Shown: one piece after another, positions 1-8,772 of the stretch
How the letters are laid out: each line of letters opens with the position of its first letter
Position numbering within the stretch: the first letter of the stretch is position 1
DNA from: Actinosynnema sp. ALI-1.44
GTDB lineage: Bacteria; Actinomycetota; Actinomycetes; Mycobacteriales; Pseudonocardiaceae
Assembly: GCF_001984155.1 (NCBI RefSeq)
Contig: NZ_MTQO01000047.1
Coordinates: forward strand, 310,001 to 374,000
DNA length: 64,000 bases
Direction of reading: 5' to 3'
Program-made: the position numbers and the translations under genes
The notes under the pieces: model-generated
Database searches by the model: none
Seen by the model: the letters and a program-made list of their open reading frames with translations, nothing else
What the model was told of the DNA's origin: nothing

Positions 1-106
1 GGCCGGGCGGCAGGCCGTGGGAGAGGATCGTGCTCTCCAGTGCCACGACGGCCTGGCCCGATTCGAGCGCGGTACGGACTTCGTCGGAGATGGCGATAGC
101 GGTCAT
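1..106 (-). CDS. psuG: Pseudouridine-5'-phosphate glycosidase, N-terminal end only
   Basis: This minus-strand gene starts with ATG at position 106 and runs off the window, so only about 35 codons are visible. The peptide starts MTAIAISDEV and contains VALESTILSHGLP, the characteristic N-terminal strand of the PsuG family. PsuG reversibly cleaves pseudouridine 5'-phosphate to uracil and ribose 5-phosphate in pseudouridine catabolism, in the cytoplasm. The partner kinase (PsuK) is not in the visible part. The call rests on this one conserved motif, which is distinctive. Confidence 0.8.
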   Translation of the reverse strand, partial: MTAIAISDEVRTALESGQAVVALESTILSHGLPPG

Positions 107-156
107 GGGACGCATTCTTTACGCCCCAGTAGCGGGAGGTCCACTTTCCGCCGCGG

Positions 157-540
157 CTACCGCCTGGCGTCGATCACGAAGTCGCGGTCCAAGTCGAGTA
201 GTACGTGGTCCGCGGTGAGCAGTTCGAGCCCGCCGAGGTCGGCCTGGGCGATGATCAGGCGATCGAACGGGTCGTGACGCGCCAGTTCGGGAAACGCGCG
301 CAGACCCTCGGCGTGTTCGGCGGTGATGGACAGCAACGAGAGACCTTGCTCGGTGAGACGGGAACCCAGGTCGTCGGGGACCGTGAGCTTGCCGAGCATC
401 GCCTTGATCGTGAGCTCCCAAACCGTCGCGACGGACACGTGTACTTCGTCGGCCGCGAGGATTCTTTTGCGGGCGAGTGGCCCCAGCTTCGGGTTGTCGT
501 CGAGCAGCCACAGCACCGCCTGGCTGTCAAGAAGCGGCAC
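157..540 (-). CDS. VapC-family PIN-domain toxin
   Basis: 127-residue PIN-domain endoribonuclease, the toxin half of a type II toxin-antitoxin module. The expected acidic metal-binding residues are visible: Asp5 (LLDSQAVLW), Glu42 (VWELTIK), Asp93 (DPFDRLI) and Asp111 (LLTAD). The chosen start is the GTG at 540, which lies inside the 3' end of the antitoxin gene. A longer reading frame upstream gives low-complexity residues unlike any PIN protein. The 14-nt overlap with the antitoxin gene implies translational coupling, as is usual in these operons. PIN toxins cleave RNA, often tRNA or rRNA; the target here cannot be told from sequence. Confidence 0.9.
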   Translation of the reverse strand: MPLLDSQAVLWLLDDNPKLGPLARKRILAADEVHVSVATVWELTIKAMLGKLTVPDDLGSRLTEQGLSLLSITAEHAEGLRAFPELARHDPFDRLIIAQADLGGLELLTADHVLLDLDRDFVIDARR

Positions 541-775
541 TGTCGTCCCCGTAGAACATCCGCTGGATGTCCGGGTCGGGCTCCGCGAACGCGTCGTCGT
601 CATAGCGCAGCTCGCCCTTGAGACCGCCGATGACGACCGGGGTGCGCTGGTGCGGTACCAGGTCGGCGACTGGCTTCCCCGCCTTGGAGATGATCACCCG
701 CTCGCCGGTGGCCACGTGCTCCAACAGCCGCGACAGGTGCGTCTTGGCCTCATGGATGTTGACGTTCACGGTCAT
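527..775 (-). CDS. Phd/YefM-type antitoxin
   Basis: 82-residue antitoxin. The N-terminal part (VNVNIHEAKTHLSRLL, then GERVIISKAGKPVADLVP) is the standard Phd/YefM DNA-binding fold; the acidic C-terminus (YDDDAFAEPDPDIQRMF) would wrap the toxin. It is the first gene of a two-gene operon with the VapC toxin and overlaps it by 14 nt. Antitoxins of this family repress their own promoter. The 84 bp between it and the spo0M gene contain an AT-rich stretch (position 795-812, with TTGACTAAAC), a reasonable place for that promoter and operator. Confidence 0.9.
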   Translation of the reverse strand: MTVNVNIHEAKTHLSRLLEHVATGERVIISKAGKPVADLVPHQRTPVVIGGLKGELRYDDDAFAEPDPDIQRMFYGDDSAAS

Positions 776-859
776 GCGGCCAGTGTAGTCGGGTTGACTA
801 AACTTAGTCTAGTTCTGCGATCTGGTGTACCGGACCCGATGCGGGCGACCCGGACGCGC

Positions 860-1669
860 TCAGTCGAAGATCGCGCGCGGCCTGGCCGCCTCGCGCAGCC
901 AGCCCTCGATCTGCTGCTCCCAGTTCACCGAGCCCACCTTGGCGTAGTCGACGGGGAAGGCGCCGATGGACGGCCTGCCCTGCGGGCCGAGGCCGCTGCC
1001 CTTGCCCACCCGGACCTTCTTCTGCACGTCCAGCACCACCCGCATCCCGCCGGACCCGGCCAGGAACGTGACCGCGACCTCGAAGAACGCCTGCGCGAAC
1101 GCGGGCGGCGGGGTGAACCGGATCTCCTGGAAGAACGGCAACTGCTGGTCCAGACCGGTGATCTTGTTCTTCTCCAGCCCGCCGGTGCGGAACTGGAAAC
1201 CCAGCCGGGCGAACGCGTCGAGGATCCGGTGCTGCGCGGGCAGCGGCTCGACCGCCACCGCGTCGATGTCCTGCGGGTCGGCCATCGAGCCGCCGAGGTC
1301 GAGCATGGTCTGCAGGCCGATGGCCATCCCCGACAGGTGCTTGCCGAGCACGGTGGTGATCGGCGTCTCCCACGGCAGGTGGACCTCGAACGGCACAGTC
1401 AGCTGCTGGCCCGCGCGGACCACGGCGTTGCTGGCCAGGTTGACGTTCTGGAACGGCATGTCGACCAGCGTCACGGCGCCGCGGTCGTCGGTCTGCTCCA
1501 CCCTGGCCAGCAGCGCCACGCCGAGCCCGTCGACGTTCTGGTCCACCTGGCCGCCCATCAGGACGACCTGCCCGCGCAACGGGCCGCCCGGCCGGACGTC
1601 GCGGTCGAGCAACTGGGCGTCGACCTTGGCACCGCCCTGCCCGAAACTCGCCAGCACCTTGGAGAACAT
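860..1669 (-). CDS. Spo0M-family sporulation-control protein
   Basis: 269 residues from ATG at 1669 (MFSKVLASFGQGGAKVD), matching the usual start of the SpoOM/arrestin-like family (PF07070). The N-terminal half has the GG-rich beta-sandwich pattern (PGGPLRGQVVLMGG, then VPFEVHLPWETPIT); the C-terminal half has the conserved TPPPAFAQAF region. In Bacillus Spo0M affects sporulation; in actinomycetes the role is unknown, and the family also occurs in non-sporulating species. It is divergent from the DUF3039 gene, with 48 bp between the two starts. A longer frame reaching 1795 crosses that gene and is not used. Confidence 0.85.
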   Translation of the reverse strand: MFSKVLASFGQGGAKVDAQLLDRDVRPGGPLRGQVVLMGGQVDQNVDGLGVALLARVEQTDDRGAVTLVDMPFQNVNLASNAVVRAGQQLTVPFEVHLPWETPITTVLGKHLSGMAIGLQTMLDLGGSMADPQDIDAVAVEPLPAQHRILDAFARLGFQFRTGGLEKNKITGLDQQLPFFQEIRFTPPPAFAQAFFEVAVTFLAGSGGMRVVLDVQKKVRVGKGSGLGPQGRPSIGAFPVDYAKVGSVNWEQQIEGWLREAARPRAIFD

Positions 1670-1717
1670 GCGCGCATCTAACCAGGATCGCGGTGGGTTT
1701 GATGCAGAATTGGTGCT

Positions 1718-1966
1718 GTGAGTACCTCCACCCAGACGCTGCCTGACGTCGACACCAGGGATTCGACCGGTGACGACACCCCGAAGATGTTCCACTACGT
1801 GCAGAAGAACAAGATCGCCGAAAGTGCCGTGATGGGCACCATGGTGGTCGCGCTGTGCGGCGAGGTGTTCCCGGTGACCCGGTCACCGAAGCCGGGCTCG
1901 CCGGTCTGCCCGGACTGCAAGCAGATCTTCGAGGGCCTGAAGCCGGGCCCCGGCGGCGGCGAATAA
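1718..1966 (+). CDS. DUF3039 family small protein
   Basis: 82-residue protein starting with GTG. It has the DUF3039 core: FHYVQKNKIAESAVMG followed by ALCGEVFPV and CPDCKQIFE. The spaced cysteines (ALCG, then CPDC) suggest a small metal-binding domain. Members are common single-copy actinobacterial proteins of unknown function. It lies divergent to spo0M and converges with the exporter gene 21 bp away. Confidence 0.85.
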   Translation: MSTSTQTLPDVDTRDSTGDDTPKMFHYVQKNKIAESAVMGTMVVALCGEVFPVTRSPKPGSPVCPDCKQIFEGLKPGPGGGE

Positions 1967-1987
1967 CCTTCTCGTGCGCTTTCGCCG

Positions 1988-4900
1988 TTAGTCGACGCCT
2001 GCCGGGATTCGCTCGGTCGGTGCCGTGCGGCCACGCTTGGCCGCGCGCTTGTCGCGTGACCGCTCCTTCACGCGTTCGACCATCGTGTAGAGCGTCGGCA
2101 CGAGCACCAGCGTCAGCAACGTCGAGCTGACCAATCCGCCGATCACGACCAGCGCGAGTGGCTTGCCGATGAACGCGCCCTCACCGGTCACCCCGAACGC
2201 CATGGGCGCCAGGGCGAAGATCGTCGCCGACGCGGTCATCAGGATCGGCCGCAGCCTGCGCCTGCCGCCCTCGACGACCGCGTCCTGGATGCTCATGCCC
2301 TGCTTGCGGTACTGGTTGACCAGGTCGATCAGCACGATCGCGTTGGTCACCACGATGCCGACCAGCATCAGCAGGCCGATCATCGCGGGCAGGCCGAGCG
2401 CCGTGCCGGTGATCAGCAGCAGGCCGAACGCGCCGGTCGCCGCGAACGGGATGGACACCAGCAGGATCAGCGGCTGCACGAAGCTGCGGAACGTGGCCAC
2501 CATGATCGCGAAGACGATCACGATCGCGGCGAGCAGCGCCAGGCCGAGGTCACCGAACGCCTCCTGCTGGTCGGCGCTCACGCCACCGATCGCGTAGGTC
2601 GCGCCGCCGCCGAGCTTGAGGGCCTTGAGCGCCGTGTCCAACTCGGTGTTGACCGTGCCGAGGTCCTTGCCGACCGGCTTGGCCGTGATGGTGGCACTGC
2701 GCTCCGACTCACTGCGCTTGACCACCACCGGCCCGTCGACCGTCTCGACCTTCGCGACGCGCTCCAGCGGCACCACACCGGTCGGTGTGAGCAGCGGCAT
2801 CGCCCTGACCGCCGCGACGTCCTTCGGCGCGGCCCCCGACCGCAGCACGATCTGCTGCCGCTTGCCCGCGATGGACACCTCGCCGACCGGGAACCCGGCG
2901 ATCGCCTGGCCGGCGAGCTGACCGACGGTGTCGGCGCTGAGCCCGGCCGCCGCGGCGGCGCGCTCGTTGACGTCGATCTGCACCCGCGGCGCGCTCACCG
3001 CGAGGTCGTTGGTGACCTCCGCGAGGCCCTGCACTCCCTTGACCTTCGTGAGCACCTGTTCGGTGGCCGCGCGCAACGCTTCGTCGTTGGGTGCCTTGAC
3101 GACCACGCTCACGTTGCTGTTGCCGAAGCCGCCGCCGTCCCCGCCTGCCTTGACCTCGCCTGCCGCGGTGTCGCCCTTGAACCGGCTGACCAGGCGGTCC
3201 TGCAACGCCTTGGTGTCGGTGCCCTTGCGCAAGGTCACCTGGAACTGGTTGACCGAGCTGACCTCGCCGCTGAACCCGGGCTCCGAGCCGATCGTGACCT
3301 GGTACGCCTCGATGCCCTGCTCCGACGCCAGCGCGCCCTCGACCTTCTTCGCCGCCTCGTCGCGCGAGGCGATGCTGCTGCCCGGCGGGAGTTTCTGGCT
3401 GACGGTCATGCTGGTGGAGCCGGAGTCGTCGATGAAGTTCGTGTTCAGCCTGGACAGCAGCCCGAACGTGCCGACCAGGATCGCCAGCGCGACCAGCAAC
3501 GTGGTCAGCCTGCGCCGGGTGGCGAACCGGATCACGGGGACGTAGGCGCGCTGCAGCACACTGCGCCGCTCCTTGGCCTCGGCCTGCTCGCGAACCGCGG
3601 CGAGGTCCGTGCCTGCCTTGGGCGGCTTGAGGAACCAGTAAGCCAGCACCGGCACGATCGTCAACGACACGATCAGGGACGCCAGCAGTGCGACGGTGAC
3701 GGTGATCGCGAACGGCGAGAACAACTGCCCGGTGATCCCGCTGACGAACGCGATCGGCAGGAACACCGCGACCGTGGTCAACGTGGACGCGGTCACCGCA
3801 CCCGCGACCTCGCGAACGCCGTCGAGCACCGCGCGTTGTTTGCCTTCGCCGTATTCCAGATGCCGTTTTATGTTCTCCAGCACCACGATCGAATCGTCGA
3901 CCACACGGCCGACGGCGATCGTCAACGCCCCGAGTGTCAACAGGTTCAGCGAGAGGTCACCGGTCCACAACGCGAGCAGGGCGACGAGCACCGACAACGG
4001 GATGGACACCGCGGTGACCAGAGTGGACCGCACCGACAGCAGGAACAGCAGGATCACCACGACCGCGAACACCAGGCCCAGCAGGCCTTCCGTGGTCAGT
4101 CCCTTGACCGCCTCCTGGATGTACGGACCCTGGTCGAAGATCACCGTCAGCTCCGCGCCGACTGCCGCACCGATGCCGGGCAGCTTGTCCCGCACCGATT
4201 TCGAGATGTCGACGGCGTTTCCGTTGGCCGTCATCATGATCGAGATGCCGAGGCTCGGCTTGCCGTTGGTGCGCGTGAGCGACGTCGCGGCGGCCAGTCG
4301 TGGCTCCACGGTCGCGACGTCGGCCAGCCGCACCGGCTGCCGCTGCCCGGCCAGGTACATGTTCCGCAGCGCGTCGACGGACGCCAACTGGCCGCCGACC
4401 TGGACGGTCAGCGTCCGGTCGCCCTCGGTGAGCGATCCGGCCGGAACCGGCTTGCCCGCCGACTGCAGCGCCGTGATCAACGCGGTCGGCTCGACGCCCG
4501 CCCCCGCGAGCTTGGCGTAGTCCACTGTGATCGTCACGGTTTCCTTGGCCGCGCCGGTCACCCGCACGTCACGCACGCCCGTGATCTTCTTCAGCTCGGG
4601 CACCGCACCGGTGGCCAACTGGTCCGCGAGCTTCTGCTGGTCCCCGGTCGTGCCCGCGGCGAGCACCACGGCGGGGAAGTCCTCGGTGCTGCCCGCGGTG
4701 ACCGTCGGCCGCACGTCCTTGGGCAACTGCGTGCCGAGGCGGTTGACGGCCTGCTGCATGCGGTCGGCCGCGCGGTCCATGTCCGTGCCGAACTTGAACT
4801 GCGCCACGATCGACGAGATGCCCTCCGCCGATTCCGAGCTCAGCTTCTCCAGGCCCTCGGTGCCCTGCAGCCCCGCCTCGATCGGTTCAGTGACCTGTGA

Positions 4901-5083
4901 GCTGACCACGTCCGGTGCCGCGCCGGGGTACGGCGACACGATCATCGCCGTCGGTGGCTGGATGGACGGGAACAGCTGCTGTTTCAGCGAAGGCACGGCG
5001 AACGCGCCGAACCCGATGACCGCGAGCGTGATCAAGCCGATCAAACTCCGGTTGGCAAGGCTTAACCGCGCCAGCAACCACAC
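1988..5083 (-). CDS. RND-superfamily efflux transporter (HAE1-like)
   Basis: 1031-residue inner-membrane exporter of the AcrB/hydrophobe-amphiphile type. It starts with GTG at 5083 behind a GAGGGGGA ribosome-binding site 8 nt upstream. The N-terminus (WLLARLSLANRSLIG) enters the first membrane segment. The large extracytoplasmic loops carry AcrB-type PN/PC subdomains. The proton-relay helix has VGRVVDDSIVVLENI, with the paired aspartates needed for coupling. The C-terminus is Arg/Lys rich. It has the length of AcrB (about 1040), not of MmpL proteins. No membrane-fusion or outer-membrane partner is encoded nearby, as expected in a monoderm host. Substrate unknown. Confidence 0.92.
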   Translation of the reverse strand: MWLLARLSLANRSLIGLITLAVIGFGAFAVPSLKQQLFPSIQPPTAMIVSPYPGAAPDVVSSQVTEPIEAGLQGTEGLEKLSSESAEGISSIVAQFKFGTDMDRAADRMQQAVNRLGTQLPKDVRPTVTAGSTEDFPAVVLAAGTTGDQQKLADQLATGAVPELKKITGVRDVRVTGAAKETVTITVDYAKLAGAGVEPTALITALQSAGKPVPAGSLTEGDRTLTVQVGGQLASVDALRNMYLAGQRQPVRLADVATVEPRLAAATSLTRTNGKPSLGISIMMTANGNAVDISKSVRDKLPGIGAAVGAELTVIFDQGPYIQEAVKGLTTEGLLGLVFAVVVILLFLLSVRSTLVTAVSIPLSVLVALLALWTGDLSLNLLTLGALTIAVGRVVDDSIVVLENIKRHLEYGEGKQRAVLDGVREVAGAVTASTLTTVAVFLPIAFVSGITGQLFSPFAITVTVALLASLIVSLTIVPVLAYWFLKPPKAGTDLAAVREQAEAKERRSVLQRAYVPVIRFATRRRLTTLLVALAILVGTFGLLSRLNTNFIDDSGSTSMTVSQKLPPGSSIASRDEAAKKVEGALASEQGIEAYQVTIGSEPGFSGEVSSVNQFQVTLRKGTDTKALQDRLVSRFKGDTAAGEVKAGGDGGGFGNSNVSVVVKAPNDEALRAATEQVLTKVKGVQGLAEVTNDLAVSAPRVQIDVNERAAAAAGLSADTVGQLAGQAIAGFPVGEVSIAGKRQQIVLRSGAAPKDVAAVRAMPLLTPTGVVPLERVAKVETVDGPVVVKRSESERSATITAKPVGKDLGTVNTELDTALKALKLGGGATYAIGGVSADQQEAFGDLGLALLAAIVIVFAIMVATFRSFVQPLILLVSIPFAATGAFGLLLITGTALGLPAMIGLLMLVGIVVTNAIVLIDLVNQYRKQGMSIQDAVVEGGRRRLRPILMTASATIFALAPMAFGVTGEGAFIGKPLALVVIGGLVSSTLLTLVLVPTLYTMVERVKERSRDKRAAKRGRTAPTERIPAGVD

Positions 5084-5118
5084 TGGAAAATCCCCCTCAT
5101 GACGGCGATATACAAGAC

Positions 5119-5164
5119 GGAGCCTGCGTCGCGCGGGTTGCCCTCCCGCAGCGACGCAGGCTCC
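5119..5164 (-). terminator. Hairpin terminator downstream of the BrkB-like gene
   Basis: A perfect 14-bp inverted repeat (GGAGCCTGCGTCGC at 5119-5132 and its complement at 5151-5164) is extended by an inner GCGGG/CCCGC pair, with one unpaired A at 5150. It lies between the stop of the BrkB-like gene (5263) and the start of the RND gene (5083), both on the minus strand, so it probably ends the upstream transcript and insulates the exporter. Confidence 0.7.
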
Positions 5165-5262
5165 TGCAAAAACATCGCCCGGTGCCCCTTGGGCGATGCC
5201 TCAAAGCGTGGCACAGCGGACGCGTGTGGACATGCACCCGTGGCGTGACTTCCGGGTCGTCC

Positions 5263-6366
5263 CTAGGGATGAGTCCGCGTTGACCGCGAGGATGACCCAC
5301 CGGTCCGCTTCGGGGACTCTTGCCCCGGTTGCGTGGGCGTTTGCCCGGAACCGCCCAACTGGCCCGCGTCCCGGCTGTCCACACTGGCCCCGCCGCCACC
5401 GGCGTTGTCCGAGCGGATGTGCTCGGCCACGCGCTCCATCTCCAGGCGCCGCCAGCGCCGCCGCTGCCGCCTGGTCATCTTGGCGGGCCACAGGTCCTGG
5501 ATGGCGGCGTTGAAGTGCGCACCGAGGACGATGGCGAACCCGATGAAGAAAGTGAACAACAGCAAGGCGATCGGTGTTGCCAGCGCGCCGTAGGTGTACC
5601 CCGTCGTGGTGATCCACGATATGTACAACCGCAGCAAGCTGCTGGCGAGCATGAACACCGCTACCGCGAGTACAGCGCCGGGCACGCCTCGATGCCACGG
5701 CAGCTTCCGCGGCAGTGCGAGCTTGTACAACGTCGTTACGGCAAGGAGTGCCAAGATGCCGAGAGCGGGGTAGTACAGCAGGTTCACGTAGAACGAGACC
5801 TGTTCACGCCATGACGCCGGGAAGAAGTTCGGCAGGATGTCCGGGCCCAGTGCCAGCAGCGGCAGGCCGACGATCAGACCGATCAGGCTGACCATGTACA
5901 GCAGCAGCGCGAAGATCCGCTGCCACACCGGGTTGCGCACGGTGTACTGGTCGTGCGCGGAGGTGATCGCGTCGACGAAGGACGACATGGCCGACGAACC
6001 GGCCCACAGCGACAGCAGGAAACCGATCGACACGACCTCGCCGCGGCCGGTGAGCAGGATGTCCTGGACCGTCGGCCGGACGATGTCCTCGACCACGTTG
6101 CCGCTGAAGATCGTGTACGAGAAGCTGATGATGCGGGCTTGGACCTCGTCGAGCACGCGCTGGCCGAACCAGCCGGAGACGTAGCCGAGGCTGCCGAGCA
6201 GGCCGAGCAGCAGCGGCGGCAGCGACAGCGTCTGCCAGAACGCGGCCTCCGCGGCCTCGGAGAAGATGCTGCCGTTCCACGCCCGCTTCAGGGTTTGTTT
6301 GACCAGCCCACCAGGACCCCGGCGCGCGGGCGCGCCGTCGGCGGGAAGCGGATGCTGGTCGCTCAT
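5263..6366 (-). CDS. YihY/BrkB-family integral membrane protein
   Basis: 367 residues from ATG at 6366 (MSDQHPLPADG). After a short hydrophilic N-terminus (TLKRAWNGSIFSEAAEAAFW, typical of the YihY/BrkB family) there are about six membrane segments, including LSLPPLLLGLLGSLG, LLYMVSLIGLIVGLPLLAL and LLLFTFFIGFAIVLGAHFNA. A basic patch (MTRRQRRRWRRLEMERV) precedes a disordered Gly/Ser/Thr tail of about 50 residues. The family was once called RNase BN, but it is a membrane protein of unsettled function. The upstream extension to 6597 lacks family similarity. Confidence 0.88.
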   Translation of the reverse strand: MSDQHPLPADGAPARRGPGGLVKQTLKRAWNGSIFSEAAEAAFWQTLSLPPLLLGLLGSLGYVSGWFGQRVLDEVQARIISFSYTIFSGNVVEDIVRPTVQDILLTGRGEVVSIGFLLSLWAGSSAMSSFVDAITSAHDQYTVRNPVWQRIFALLLYMVSLIGLIVGLPLLALGPDILPNFFPASWREQVSFYVNLLYYPALGILALLAVTTLYKLALPRKLPWHRGVPGAVLAVAVFMLASSLLRLYISWITTTGYTYGALATPIALLLFTFFIGFAIVLGAHFNAAIQDLWPAKMTRRQRRRWRRLEMERVAEHIRSDNAGGGGASVDSRDAGQLGGSGQTPTQPGQESPKRTGGSSSRSTRTHP

Positions 6367-6534
6367 AACGCACCAAGCATGGTGCATGGACCGTGATTTG
6401 GCCGACTCGACCCGCCCGTGAACCGGCGACCGGGCGGCACGCGCGTCCGGCGGAAGGTAGGCTGCGAGAGCCCTCAACGAGTCCAGCGGGACGCGCCCTG
6501 AGGGTATTTCTGCGAGAAAGGAGCCGAGAGACAC

Positions 6535-8313
6535 GTGGTAGCACCGGACTACGCGCCCCCGGCTCAGCAGCCGCCAGCCCAGCAGTCCCCGGCACACCAG
6601 CCACCGTCACCGGCCCAGCGCCCCCTGCGCGCGTGGCAGCGCCGCGCGATCACGAAGTACCTGGCGGCCAAGCCGAAGGACTTCCTCGCGGTGGCGACGC
6701 CGGGCGCGGGCAAGACCGTGTTCGGCCTGCGGCTGGCGCTGGAGCTGTTGTCGGACCGGACGGTCGAGTCGATCACCATCGTGGCGCCGACCGAGCACCT
6801 CAAGCACCAGTGGGCCGAGTCGGCGACCAACTTCGGCATCCCGATCGACTCGAACTTCACCAACGGCCAGGGCCAGACCTCCCGCGACTACCGCGGTGTG
6901 GCGGTCACGTACGCCCAGGTGGCCGCGCACCCGACGTTGCACCGCGTGCGCACGGAGAACCGCAAGACCCTGGTGATCCTCGACGAGGTCCACCACGGCG
7001 GCGACGCGAAGTCCTGGGGTGACTCGATCCGTGAGGCCTTCACCCCGGCGGTGCGCCGTCTGGCGCTGACCGGGACACCGTTCCGCAGTGACGACTCGCC
7101 CATCCCGTTCGTCAACTACGAGCCGGACGGCGCAGGGCACATGCGCAGCGTCTCGGACCACACGTACGGCTACTCCGACGCGCTGCGCGACGGCGTGGTC
7201 CGTCCCGTCATCTTCATGGCTTACTCGGGCGAGGCCTCCTGGCGCACGAGCGCGGGGGAGGAGTTCACCGCCCGCCTCGGCGAGCCGTTGACGCAGGAGC
7301 AGACCGCGCGGGCCTGGCGCACGGCGCTGGACCCGAGCGGTGAGTGGATGCCCGCGGTGCTCAACGCGGCGGACGTCCGCCTGCGGCAGCTGCGCGACGG
7401 TGGCGTGCCCGACGCGGGCGGTCTGGTGATCGCCTCCGACCAGACCACGGCCCGGGAGTACGCCAGGATCCTGGCGACGACCACCGGGCAGGAGCCGACG
7501 GTCGTGTTGTCGGACGATCCGAAGGCGTCGGGGAACATCAAGAAGTTCGCCGAGTCCGACGACCGCTGGATGGTCGCGGTCCGGATGGTGTCCGAAGGCG
7601 TCGACGTCCCGCGCCTCGCGGTCGGTGTCTACGCCACCAGTGCGTCGACCCCGCTGTACTTCGCACAGGCGATCGGCCGGTTCGTGCGCGCCAGGCGCCA
7701 GGGCGAGACGGCCAGCGTCTTCCTGCCGAGCGTGCCGGTGCTGCTGGAGCTGGCCAGCCAGATGGAGGCGCAGCGCGACCACGTCCTCGGCAAGCCGCAC
7801 CGCGAGAAGGACGGCTGGGACGACGAGCTGCTCGCGGCGGCCAACCGGACCGAGGACGAGCCGGGGGAGGACGAGAAGCCGTTCACCTCGCTGGGCGCGT
7901 CCGCCGAGCTCGACCAGGTCATCTACGAGGGCTCGTCGTTCGGCACGGCCGCCGGTGTCGGCTCGGAGGAGGAGCAGGACTACCTCGGCCTGCCCGGTCT
8001 GCTCGAGCCCGAGCAGGTCCGGACTTTGTTGCAGCAGCGCCAGGAGAAGCAGCTGGCGTCCCGGACCCGCAAGCACGCCGAGGACGCCGCGCGCCCCGCC
8101 GTGCCGGTGGAGAACCGGCCGCAGACAGTTCAGGAACGCCTGACCGGCCTGCGCAAGGAGCTGAACACGCTGGTCGCGATGTTCCACCACCGCACAGGCA
8201 AGCCGCACGGCGTCATCCACGGCGATCTGCGCAGGCAATGCGGCGGCCCGCCGACCGCGATGGCTTCCGTGGAGCAGCTGGAAGAGCGGATTGTCACCCT
8301 GCGCTCGTGGTGA
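6535..8313 (+). CDS. DEAD/DEAH-box superfamily II helicase
   Basis: 592 residues, GTG start with GAAAGGAG about 11 nt upstream. A Pro/Gln-rich disordered head (residues 1-30) is followed by the Q-like segment LRAWQRRAI, Walker A GAGKT (57-61), DEVHH (150-154) and TGTPFR (179-184). The second RecA domain ends with the arginine-finger motif AIGRFVRARR near residue 380. The C-terminal 200 residues are acidic and coiled, and finish with a short HGDLRRQCGG module. DExH proteins of this layout resemble the helicase domain of restriction/repair enzymes (XPB/RecG-like), but this is an orphan common in actinobacteria. Predicted cytoplasmic ATP-dependent nucleic acid translocase; substrate unknown. Confidence 0.88.
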   Translation: MVAPDYAPPAQQPPAQQSPAHQPPSPAQRPLRAWQRRAITKYLAAKPKDFLAVATPGAGKTVFGLRLALELLSDRTVESITIVAPTEHLKHQWAESATNFGIPIDSNFTNGQGQTSRDYRGVAVTYAQVAAHPTLHRVRTENRKTLVILDEVHHGGDAKSWGDSIREAFTPAVRRLALTGTPFRSDDSPIPFVNYEPDGAGHMRSVSDHTYGYSDALRDGVVRPVIFMAYSGEASWRTSAGEEFTARLGEPLTQEQTARAWRTALDPSGEWMPAVLNAADVRLRQLRDGGVPDAGGLVIASDQTTAREYARILATTTGQEPTVVLSDDPKASGNIKKFAESDDRWMVAVRMVSEGVDVPRLAVGVYATSASTPLYFAQAIGRFVRARRQGETASVFLPSVPVLLELASQMEAQRDHVLGKPHREKDGWDDELLAAANRTEDEPGEDEKPFTSLGASAELDQVIYEGSSFGTAAGVGSEEEQDYLGLPGLLEPEQVRTLLQQRQEKQLASRTRKHAEDAARPAVPVENRPQTVQERLTGLRKELNTLVAMFHHRTGKPHGVIHGDLRRQCGGPPTAMASVEQLEERIVTLRSW

Positions 8314-8772
8314 GTGAGCCCGGCCGAGTTTGTTGCGGCTCTCCGGAACGCTGCTCCCGCCGCAAGCTCGGCTGCGGTCGGCTCAGGCTTGTGACCAGGG
8401 TTTTGATGCCCGGAACTCGGTCTGGGCGGAGCCCTCGACGACAAACCTGTTTCCGGTGATCAGCCACCTCCATCGCCGGTATTCCGTGCCTTTTGGTCGG
8501 CCTCCGCAACAAATTCTTGATCTCGGTGCAACGGGTGTGTGTGGTACCGCTCTCATGGGAGCGCTTCCCCAGTGGATCACTCACCGCTGGTGACGAGGTT
8601 GTTACTGTTCAGCAGACTGAAGCCCTTCAGTTAGATCGTCGTTGCCAGTTCGTGTCCAATCGGAGCGACTGAATCGATGCAGTGTGCTTCCGGTCACGCG
8701 GGTACCCGACATATGTTGTGGCGCACAACATTTCCAAGCGACTTCACAGTCCCACTGGAAGGACAACGACGA
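8314..8772 (+). promoter_or_regulatory. Long leader region of the xylose-type ABC operon
   Basis: 459 bp without a credible gene, ahead of the importer operon. It contains a perfect inverted repeat (8713-8731, listed separately). It also holds a LacI-like near-palindrome TGGGAGCGCTTCCCC at 8556-8570 (one base off the usual GGGAGCGCTCCC), an ACTGAA/TTCAGT repeat at 8616-8631, and an AT-rich CAACAAATTCTTGATCT block at about 8506-8522. The ribosome-binding site of the binding-protein gene is GGAAGGA at 8757-8763. Short reading frames here look like chance. Confidence 0.55.
8713..8731. promoter_or_regulatory. Candidate operator: ATGTTGTG-gcg-CACAACAT
   Basis: A perfect 8-bp inverted repeat with a 3-bp spacer, ending 41 bp before the binding-protein start. 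Its position close to the start and dyad symmetry fit a repressor site. The ROK regulator encoded at the end of the same operon is the natural candidate to bind it; this is inference. Confidence 0.55.

Noticed and set aside
8294-8584. 96-codon minus-strand frame before the importer operon
   Set aside because: No ribosome-binding site, overlaps the helicase 3' end, and shows no recognisable domain.
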